This document shows, one piece after another, positions 51,313 to 57,000 of a stretch of 57,000 nucleotides of DNA. Both the position numbers and the translations under genes were made by a program. Under the pieces are notes generated by a model. It had not been told where the DNA came from and searched no databases. It saw only the letters and a list, made by a program, of their open reading frames with translations. Location: positions 1 through 57,000 of the forward strand of contig JAJPHJ010000121.1 in the NCBI GenBank assembly GCA_021325335.1, in the 5' to 3' direction. This DNA comes from Pseudomonadota bacterium (GTDB lineage: Bacteria; Vulcanimicrobiota; Vulcanimicrobiia; Eremiobacterales; Eremiobacteraceae). Numbering within the stretch: the first letter of the stretch is position 1; each line of letters opens with the position of its first letter.

Positions 51313-51743
51313 AGCGCCCCCGTCCGCCGCGCACGGAATCCGAGGCGACGTTGTTCGCAGGCACGCGTCACCGGATGACCACGCAGCGACGGCAGGTCAT
51401 CAGCGCCTTGCGCTCCGCACGTCGATACCTCACGGCGCAGCAGCTCCACGAACGCTTGCGCCTGAAGCGTCCGCGCATCGGCTTGGCGACGGTCTACCGC
51501 ACGCTCGAAGCGCTCCGCGAGCTTGGGCTCGTTTCGACGAGTTCGCCGAGATTGGGAGAGGCGGCGTACGTGTGGTGCACGAGCGAACACCACCACCATG
51601 CCATCTGCAGCCGCTGCGGGCGAGTCGACGACGTGCCGTGCAAGGCGGGACGCAATTACGAACGCATTCTTTCGCGTGGGCTCGGCTTCGCGCTGCAGGG
51701 ACACCAATTGGAGTTCTTCGGCATTTGCGCGCGCTGCTCGTAG
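51309..51743 (+). CDS. Fur-family regulator, probably Zur
   Basis: 144 residues from ATG 51309 (ATGA overlap with the permease). Winged helix: MTTQRRQVISALRSARRYLTAQQLHERL and IGLATVYRTLEALRELGLV. Dimer domain: HHHHAICSRCGRVDDVPC with structural zinc site CxxC, and the second pair in FGICARC. Position as the last gene of the uptake ABC operon argues for zinc or manganese control of its own operon. The C-terminus is short, ending at the second CxxC. Confidence 0.92.
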   Translation: MKRPRPPRTESEATLFAGTRHRMTTQRRQVISALRSARRYLTAQQLHERLRLKRPRIGLATVYRTLEALRELGLVSTSSPRLGEAAYVWCTSEHHHHAICSRCGRVDDVPCKAGRNYERILSRGLGFALQGHQLEFFGICARCS

Positions 51744-52537
51744 CCTCCGCGGTGGGCCTGGTCATGGCGACCTTTGTATCGCCCGCGCGGCCAAGCATCG
51801 TGTCGCCTCGTGCGGGCCAGTCCGTCACGCAGACGGATCTTTTGAGCTATCTCTTCGTCGCGCCGCAACCCGGCGACTGGTTGCGCTATGTCGTGTCGGT
51901 CAATGGGAACCCCATCGTGGCGAAGACCATCGGATTCGGCAGCGAACTGCTGCACGACCAACCTGCCGCGTACTTCGAAATTCAGACGCAGCAGCCGGCT
52001 CTGCGAGGAGTACCTGTATCCATGCAGCACGTCGCGGGTGGCTCGCTCACCTGGAAGATGTACGTCAATGCAGCAGATTTCACCGACGGCACCCGCACCT
52101 ACGCCTTCGCCGGTGGTATTGTCAGGATCGGCGACTCGTACTTCCGATTGGGCGGCAACCCGCTTTCGCCGCCCGAGGCCGCGTCCTCGCAAACCTTGCA
52201 GTCGCTGCTCCTCTTCGGCCTGCTGCCGATGCCGGACGCTCGCTCCGGGTCCGTCGTCGCGTCGGAACCGGAAGCGCGCACGGTCGACGGCAGGGAGTTG
52301 CAGACGGTCCACACGACGGTCGACTTTTCACCGAATGCTCTCGGTACGGTAGCCGGACTGCCCGGTTCGCGGGTGGAAACGTGGCAAACGTCCGATGTGC
52401 CGCTCGGTCTTGTCAGCGTCCGCGTGACAGAGAATGCAGGGGTGTTCTCGATGGATCTCCTCTCGTTCGGACGGGGCTCCTATCGCGAGCAGATCACGCG
52501 CGGCATCGACACGGTTCCATACTTTCCGGGGAGTTGA
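51725..52537 (+). CDS. secreted hypothetical protein after zur
   Basis: 270 residues from TTG 51725, which overlaps the zur end by 19 nt and has GGAG 11 nt upstream. Residues 1-24 (RALLVASAVGLVMATFVSPA) form a signal peptide. The mature part is beta-rich (WLRYVVSVNGNPIVAKTIGFG, SLTWKMYVNAADFTDG) with no Cys. The ORF upstream of TTG is only a frame shadow of zur. No family recognised. It abuts the first DUF3105-type gene (TGA directly before ATG), so it belongs to the metal-uptake transcript. Confidence 0.65.
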   Translation: MRALLVASAVGLVMATFVSPARPSIVSPRAGQSVTQTDLLSYLFVAPQPGDWLRYVVSVNGNPIVAKTIGFGSELLHDQPAAYFEIQTQQPALRGVPVSMQHVAGGSLTWKMYVNAADFTDGTRTYAFAGGIVRIGDSYFRLGGNPLSPPEAASSQTLQSLLLFGLLPMPDARSGSVVASEPEARTVDGRELQTVHTTVDFSPNALGTVAGLPGSRVETWQTSDVPLGLVSVRVTENAGVFSMDLLSFGRGSYREQITRGIDTVPYFPGS

Positions 52538-53173
52538 ATGGCAAAAAAGGTCAAACGGCAGTCTCCTTCGATCGGGTCACTCTGGCCGGTCGCCGTCGCG
52601 ATTCTCGTGATCGGCGCAAGCATCGCGTTGCTCGTCGCGCACGTCCGCACGGCCAGCGCGCCACCCAGCCCGGCGCCGAGCGTCTTCGAAGGGGAGCATT
52701 TCCCATCGCAGGGCCACCAAGGCCACATGCCCGGCGACGACCGCAAGTTCGCCCATTTCCAGTACTCGAGCGACCCGCCGACATCCGGATATCATCGCGA
52801 GATCACGACCAGCCTGCTCGTGAGCCCGACGCCGTTGCCGAAGTACGTCCAAGTGCACCTGCTCGAGCACGGCAACATCTTGCTGCAGTACAATTGTCTC
52901 TTGCCGTGTCCGGACGTCGTCGCCGCGCTGACGCAGATCGCAAACGGCTACAATGCGAAGCTCCTGCCGCCGGGCACCCAACCGACGCCCGATGAAGTGC
53001 GCGGCGTCGAGGAGAGCGGGCAGGCGGTTTTGGTCGCCCCTTATCCCGGCATGTCGCACAAGATAGCACTCACCGCCTGGACTCGGCTGGCAACGCTCGA
53101 TGAGGCCGACCCCGCGAAAATCACTTCGTTCATCGATCGTTGGCTGCACGATTCGGACAATCTCAGTCAGTAG
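52538..53173 (+). CDS. DUF3105-type membrane-anchored protein, paralogue 1
   Basis: 211 residues. A basic cytoplasmic start, one membrane helix (LWPVAVAILVIGASIALLVAH), then an extracytoplasmic DUF3105-like domain: PSQGHQGHMPGDD, SSDPPTSGYHRE, HLLEHGNILLQYNC, PYPGMSHKIALTAWTRL. The His and Cys pattern (NCLLPCPDV) could bind metal. Next gene is a paralogue. Function of the family is unknown. Confidence 0.8.
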   Translation: MAKKVKRQSPSIGSLWPVAVAILVIGASIALLVAHVRTASAPPSPAPSVFEGEHFPSQGHQGHMPGDDRKFAHFQYSSDPPTSGYHREITTSLLVSPTPLPKYVQVHLLEHGNILLQYNCLLPCPDVVAALTQIANGYNAKLLPPGTQPTPDEVRGVEESGQAVLVAPYPGMSHKIALTAWTRLATLDEADPAKITSFIDRWLHDSDNLSQ

Positions 53174-53219
53174 ACGCAGGGCGAGGCCAGTGCGATGCGC
53201 ACCCCGAAGGGGGCTCGGC

Positions 53220-53855
53220 ATGAGCAGTCCCTTGGCGGTGTATCACCGCCTTGCGCTGGGTGCGTGCGTGATAATGCTCGGCGCATGCACAACTTCGCAC
53301 GGGTCAGGGTCAGCCGCAGCTTCGCCCGTGACCGGATCGGCCAGCGCCGCGGCGCAAGCGCAGGCGTCCGCGCCGCCGTTTACCGGGAAAGCGTATCCAT
53401 CGCAAGGGCACGCGCATCTCAACCCCGGCGAGCCCGATGACTTCGTGTACAACTCAAATCCGCCCACTTCGGGGCCGCATCGCGAGATGTTCACGGACAC
53501 GTTCATCAGCCCGGAGCCGCTGCCCAACTACGTGCAAGTGCATCTGCTCGAACACGGCAATGTGTTGCTTCAATACAATTGCAGCTGCCCCGATCTTGCC
53601 GCAGCGCTGGGGAGCATCGCCATGATCTACGACAGCCATCTGATACCCGCGAACGAGCTGCAACCAAGCTCCGCAGACGTCCAAAACGGCGAAGAGCAAG
53701 GCTCGGCCGTCATCGTCGCTCCGTATCCTCACATGAAATCGACGATCGCGCTCACGGCGTGGACGCGCCTCGCAACCCTATCGGCTGTCGACAAGCAGAA
53801 GATCGTGTCGTTCATCGACACGTACCTCCACAACGAGGCCAACGCAAGCCAGTGA
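53220..53855 (+). CDS. DUF3105-type lipoprotein, paralogue 2
   Basis: 211 residues from ATG 53220, with AAGGGGG upstream. Lipobox LGAC anchors it to a membrane. Ala/Ser-rich linker, then the same domain as its neighbour: PSQGHAHLNPGE, NSNPPTSGPHRE, VHLLEHGNVLLQYNCSCPDL and PYPHMKSTIALTAWTRLATL. Clearly a tandem duplication, with membrane-helix anchor in one copy and lipid anchor in the other. Function unknown; metal binding is inferred from the His/Cys clusters and operon. Confidence 0.8.
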   Translation: MSSPLAVYHRLALGACVIMLGACTTSHGSGSAAASPVTGSASAAAQAQASAPPFTGKAYPSQGHAHLNPGEPDDFVYNSNPPTSGPHREMFTDTFISPEPLPNYVQVHLLEHGNVLLQYNCSCPDLAAALGSIAMIYDSHLIPANELQPSSADVQNGEEQGSAVIVAPYPHMKSTIALTAWTRLATLSAVDKQKIVSFIDTYLHNEANASQ

Positions 53856-53857
53856 CG

Positions 53858-54115
53858 TTAGAGATCGTGCGCGGTGCCGTCGGTGGATTCGAGATCCAAG
53901 CGCAGCAACCATAGCGCCGATAGCCGATTGGCGTGAAGCCAGTCCGTGGCCGCTCGTTCATCGCGCGCTTCGAATTCCACGAGCATCTTCTCGCCGATCT
54001 GACCGGCCACGACCCGTCGCGCCGGCGGCTCGGCGGCGAAGAGTTTTTCACACAAGGAGGCAAACGCCGGCTTCGGCAAACAGCCCAGCGCGTGCAGTGA
54101 GACATAGCGCGGCAT
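53858..54115 (-). CDS. small hypothetical protein, 85 aa
   Basis: ATG 54115 has GGGAGAT 5-6 nt upstream on the minus strand, better than the upstream ATG. Sequence: PRYVSLHALGCLPKPAFASL, then a basic/acidic alpha-beta body (RVVAGQIGEKMLVEFEARDE, ATDWLHANRLSALWLLRLD). It looks like a compact ferredoxin-like fold without Cys pairs. Its start codon overlaps that of the divergent methyltransferase. Not recognised. Confidence 0.55.
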   Translation of the reverse strand: MPRYVSLHALGCLPKPAFASLCEKLFAAEPPARRVVAGQIGEKMLVEFEARDERAATDWLHANRLSALWLLRLDLESTDGTAHDL

Positions 54116-54872
54116 GCAGATCTCCCTACGGTGCAAGGTGGCGGACGAGAATTTCGACGTCTACGAGGGACTTTCATGGAGCGAGCGCGCTCGCCATGGG
54201 GTCTTCGGCGTGGCGCTCGACTGCGCCGACACCATCGGGCGCAAGAACAGCTTCATCGACTCCGTGCATAAGATCGCGCTCGCGCGCGCCCTGCGAGGGT
54301 TGCGGCGGCGCTTCGACAGAGCGCTCGATTTCGGATGCGGGGGCGCGCGACTGATGCCGCTGCTCGCCTCGTTCGCGAAGGTGACCTACGGAGTCGATCG
54401 CACGCCCGACTGCATCGCGATGGCTCAAGCCGCCAACGTGGTGCCCGACGAGCGGCTCGTACTCTGGCGCGACGGCCCGCTGCCGTTCGAAGACGATTTC
54501 TTCGATCTCTTCCTCAGCGCGTACGTGCTCTTGCGCACCGCCGTCTTGGATGCTGCGTTCCCCGAGCTTGCGCGCGTCACGGCCGCCGGCGGGAACGGGA
54601 TCCTCATCGAACAGCTCGACAACGGACGTGGGTTGACCGTGGAACGCTATCACGAGGTGTTCGATCGCACCGGTTTTCGGGTGATCGAAGCACATCCGAT
54701 CCGGCGCTCGTCAGGCTCGCGCTGGCTGCGTTTTGCATCGTCGAAGCGGTGCCCGCCATCCCTCTGTAGAGTCGCCGCTCGCGGTGAGATCGCATCGGCG
54801 TCGCGCACGCGATTCCATGCAGGGACGAAGGGCTACTTCGATTGCCTCTTCGTGCTCGAGCGCTTGGCCTAA
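54114..54872 (+). CDS. class I SAM-dependent methyltransferase
   Basis: 252 residues from ATG 54114; GTG 54138 is an alternative. Motif I ALDFGCGGARLMPLLA, acidic end of strand 2 YGVDRTPDCI, motif II-like FEDDFFDLFLSAYVLLRT. The C-terminal half has LIEQLDNGRGLTVERYHEVFDRTGF. The Gly-rich loop is intact, so SAM binding is likely; substrate unknown. It ends 4 nt into the convergent thioredoxin-like gene. Confidence 0.78.
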   Translation: MQISLRCKVADENFDVYEGLSWSERARHGVFGVALDCADTIGRKNSFIDSVHKIALARALRGLRRRFDRALDFGCGGARLMPLLASFAKVTYGVDRTPDCIAMAQAANVVPDERLVLWRDGPLPFEDDFFDLFLSAYVLLRTAVLDAAFPELARVTAAGGNGILIEQLDNGRGLTVERYHEVFDRTGFRVIEAHPIRRSSGSRWLRFASSKRCPPSLCRVAARGEIASASRTRFHAGTKGYFDCLFVLERLA

Positions 54873-55525
54873 GCGCCGGCCTTCTTGATCGCCTGCAGCA
54901 ATTCGGCAGCTGAGACCTCGCCGCTCGAGGCGTAGACGATGATCCCTTTGGCGTTCACGACGAAGATGGTTGGAAAGCCGTTCAACCCCCACGCGTTTGC
55001 CACGACGAGATTCGGGTCAAAGAACGTGGGCCACGTGATCCCGAAAGTCGATTCGAAGGAATCGACGTCGGCCTGGTTCTCCGGCACGAGGTTGTCTGGT
55101 GTCGAGTTCGCGGCGTAGGGCGATCCGGTGACCGAGACCATCGCGAGCTTCGACTCTGGCACCTGCGCCCGGACTGCTCGCAATACTTTGGTCATGCGCT
55201 GGCAGTGGGGACACCAGGTCGCGAAGATCTCCAAGAGATATGGCGTGCCAGCGAGTTGCGCGGAAGAAAACGTACCGATCTTGCCCGGCAGCTCGAAGGA
55301 TGGCGCTTTTGTTCCGGCCTGCAATTGCGGAGGTAATTGGGGCGAGCCCGTTGCGACCGCTGCTCCGGGGACCGCTCGGTTCGCGTGCAGAACCGCGTAC
55401 GCGATGATCGCACCGACTGCAATCAACGCGATCGCACCGGACACCCACGCCGCGGCGGAACGTCCGCCCGGCGGCTTCGTCTCGGTTTGGCCGCGCTGAC
55501 CGCCGGGCTTCGGGCTCGGGCTCAT
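54869..55525 (-). CDS. membrane-anchored TlpA-like thioredoxin
   Basis: 218 residues from ATG 55525, with GAGGAGC upstream; a longer open frame exists but overlaps the divergent gene. Pro/Gly-rich cytoplasmic tail, one membrane helix (about 24-46), then a periplasmic redoxin domain: FATWCPHCQRM with redox Cys C105 and C108, cis-Pro in LNGFPTIFVVNAKG. It would reduce or shuttle thiols, as in cytochrome c maturation. The divergent neighbour encodes a MauE-like membrane protein, a common redox partner. Confidence 0.9.
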   Translation of the reverse strand: MSPSPKPGGQRGQTETKPPGGRSAAAWVSGAIALIAVGAIIAYAVLHANRAVPGAAVATGSPQLPPQLQAGTKAPSFELPGKIGTFSSAQLAGTPYLLEIFATWCPHCQRMTKVLRAVRAQVPESKLAMVSVTGSPYAANSTPDNLVPENQADVDSFESTFGITWPTFFDPNLVVANAWGLNGFPTIFVVNAKGIIVYASSGEVSAAELLQAIKKAGA

Positions 55526-55531
55526 GTCATT

Positions 55532-55933
55532 GTGCTCCTCGTGCGCTTGGTGCTTGGCGCCATCTTCATCGTCGCCGGGGCGCTCAAAATCGGCCATGCC
55601 GCCGATCTCGCCGCGGCAATCACAGCCTACAAGCTCGGTGTGCCTCCGCCCCTCGTTGCGGTCGCCGCGGTCGCGCTCCCGCCGTTTGAGATTCTGCTTG
55701 GGATTTATCTCGTAGCAGGACTGTGGTCGAAGGTGACGTCATCCGTCGCCGTTATGCTTTTGGCGCTATTCACCCTCGCCGTCGCCTCCGCGGTGGCGCG
55801 CGGACTTTCGGCGCCGTGCGGCTGCTTCGGACCGGGCGACAGCCAACCCGCGACGTGGTGGACGGTCGCCCGCGATGCGGTCATGCTCGCAGGCGCCGTC
55901 TACATCGCGTGGTGGTCGTTCCGGCGCCGTTAG
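55532..55933 (+). CDS. MauE/DoxX-like membrane protein
   Basis: 133 residues from GTG 55532; ATT or GTG neighbours are also possible and no ribosome site is visible. Four hydrophobic segments. The motif APCGCFGPGD, a Cys-x-Cys at a membrane edge, is typical of MauE-type proteins, which pass reducing power to periplasmic thioredoxins. Divergent from the TlpA-like gene with only 6 nt between starts; convergent with the receptor gene (3-nt overlap of stops). Confidence 0.82.
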   Translation: MLLVRLVLGAIFIVAGALKIGHAADLAAAITAYKLGVPPPLVAVAAVALPPFEILLGIYLVAGLWSKVTSSVAVMLLALFTLAVASAVARGLSAPCGCFGPGDSQPATWWTVARDAVMLAGAVYIAWWSFRRR

Positions 55934-57000
55934 TAGATCGGCGCGGTGACCTTGAAGTTGATCTGGCGGCCGGCCGAGTACTGCGTCGAGTTGAAGCCGT
56001 TGGCGACCTTGATCAGGTAGATGTGATTGAGCAGGTTCGTGCCGCTCACTTCCCACCCGATGCCGCCGCGGGTCGCCGGTTGGCCGTACGAGGCGCCGAG
56101 CTCCCAGTGGACGGGCAGTCGCCCGGGTCCGTTTTCGAACTGCACCGGGAAGCCGCTGCCGAAGAGCGCCTGCACCGAAGCGAACCTTCCCCTGGGCCCC
56201 ATGTTGAAAGTGTATGCGGTGTTGATGGTGTTCGTCTGATCGTGGTCCTCAAGCGCCCACGAGTTTGCACCCTGGAGCTGATCGATCGGGAAGTTGAAAG
56301 TGCCGCCCGAAATGCCCTCCGCGATGCTATAGCTCGTGCCGTACGAGAAGTACCATGAGTTCCCGTTGAGGACGCGGCCGTTGAGCCGCAGCTCCATGCC
56401 CGCAGACTTGCCGCCCGCAGAATTGAACACGGTGAAAAGCGGCGTGCTGCCGATTTGGGTGGTATCGAGAACGTTGTTCACGTGGCGCGCCCAAAGCGTC
56501 AGGAAGCCGTTGACGAGAGGGGTGAACGTGTGGGCGACGCCGCCTTCGTAGATGGAATCTCGTTCGGGCTTGAGGTCGTAGACCGGGACCTCATTCGATG
56601 AACCCCCTCCGATGACGACGGCGTCGCGCCGCGTGTCTTCCAGCGCGGGCGCCGCGTACAACCGGCCGTAGTAGAAATGGACGACGTCATTCGGGTCGGC
56701 TTGGAAGTTCACGCCGATGCGAGGGCTGATCTGGTGGCCGCTCGTGAAGCCGGTGGAGTTATCCCAGCGCATGCCGGCATCGATCGTCACGTAGTCGGTT
56801 GGATTGTACTTATCTTCAGCGTAGATGCCGGTGTTCGAACCGCGCTGTGCGGCGTTATCCTCGAACGGCGGGGCGAGCTTACCTGTGTTCGGGTCGATGA
56901 AGAGGATGTTGAATTGGCTCGTCATGTTCTGCACGTCGATGTTCTCGCCGAACTTGACGTTGTGCGGGCCGATGGAGCGGAAGTACGCCGACGCCACCCC
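55930..57000 (-). CDS. TonB-dependent receptor, C-terminal part
   Basis: Partial gene: the frame is open to the window end, so the signal peptide, plug and first barrel strands lie beyond it. The visible 355 residues are outer-membrane barrel strands with typical features: YAEDKYNPTDYVTIDAGMRWD, ISPRIGVNFQADPNDVVHFYYG, YDLKPERDSIYEGGVAHTF, YFSYGTSYSIAEG, WEVSGTNLLNHIYLIK and a C-terminal strand ending Tyr (INFKVTAPIY). Imports iron complexes, cobalamin or other ligands using TonB; ligand not determinable here. Confidence 0.88.
   Translation of the reverse strand, partial: GVASAYFRSIGPHNVKFGENIDVQNMTSQFNILFIDPNTGKLAPPFEDNAAQRGSNTGIYAEDKYNPTDYVTIDAGMRWDNSTGFTSGHQISPRIGVNFQADPNDVVHFYYGRLYAAPALEDTRRDAVVIGGGSSNEVPVYDLKPERDSIYEGGVAHTFTPLVNGFLTLWARHVNNVLDTTQIGSTPLFTVFNSAGGKSAGMELRLNGRVLNGNSWYFSYGTSYSIAEGISGGTFNFPIDQLQGANSWALEDHDQTNTINTAYTFNMGPRGRFASVQALFGSGFPVQFENGPGRLPVHWELGASYGQPATRGGIGWEVSGTNLLNHIYLIKVANGFNSTQYSAGRQINFKVTAPIY

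Noticed and set aside
1-57000. tRNA, rRNA, CRISPR arrays, insertion sequences, prophage
   Set aside because: No cloverleaf-type sequence, regular spaced repeats, transposase or integrase motif was seen on either strand.

Overview
The window is high-GC, gene-dense bacterial chromosome from a diderm: it encodes a TolC-type outer-membrane channel, a TonB-dependent receptor, lipoproteins and flagellar rod genes. The SOS operators, however, have the CGAAC-N4-GTTYG shape usual in Firmicutes and Actinobacteria, and LexA is paired with a YneA-like LysM protein. With UbiD/MqnP-type quinone genes and many fused or diverged proteins, this fits a deep-branching Terrabacteria-like diderm; Candidatus Eremiobacterota (WPS-2) is my best guess, by inference only. 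I see no tRNA, rRNA, CRISPR, insertion sequence or prophage. No stretch over 300 bases lacks a gene.

Layout. 1-5.1 kb: a methyltransferase; a ubiD-ubiA(mqnP-like)-substrate-binding-protein operon on the minus strand; an orphan gene of lower GC. 5.1-9.7 kb (minus): a copper/redox cluster with msrB, a membrane protein, a secreted beta-strand-rich protein, copC and a CopD-cytochrome c-thioredoxin-like protein. 9.8-13.8 kb: tolC-like, convergent with rpsO-pnp. 13.8-15.9 kb: a secreted protein, then the SOS pair (LysM protein / lexA) sharing an intergenic region with two LexA boxes and two good promoters. 15.9-19.2 kb: a coupled trio of class-I glutamine-amidotransferase-like hydrolase, orphan PTS EIIC and PLP lyase. 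19.3-20.4 kb: PilZ and FHA proteins. 20.4-25 kb: panB-panC-coaBC-coaX (pantothenate to CoA) plus a dienelactone hydrolase.

25-27.3 kb: an M20 peptidase and dusB. 27.4-29.1 kb: a YdjI-type SPFH/zinc-ribbon protein and an unknown partner. 29.1-32.8 kb: proline dehydrogenase, a DapA-family lyase, a class III aminotransferase and an SRPBCC protein. 32.8-34.9 kb: an acyl-ACP-reductase-like protein translationally coupled to an uncharacterised protein. 34.9-38.6 kb: greA-lysS-truA, then rplM-rpsI from its own promoter. 38.6-43.4 kb (minus): a five-GAF diguanylate cyclase and a GAF-PAS adenylate cyclase. 43.5-48.5 kb: flgB-flgC-fliE-fliF-fliH-like-fliI and a transglycosylase; fliG is absent, but the FliF tail resembles part of FliG. 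48.5-53.9 kb: a tandem palindrome, then a zinc/manganese ABC uptake operon ending in its own Fur/Zur regulator, followed by a secreted unknown and two DUF3105-type paralogues. 53.9-57 kb: a small unknown, a methyltransferase, a TlpA-like thioredoxin divergent from a MauE-like protein, and the 3' part of a TonB-dependent receptor gene cut by the window edge.

The most novel features are the FliF-FliG-like tail with no fliG, the copC-stop-copD in-frame arrangement, the probable Zur operator sitting on a start codon, the orphan EIIC trio, and the AAR-like two-gene unit. Identifications rest on motif reading alone; no database search was possible.
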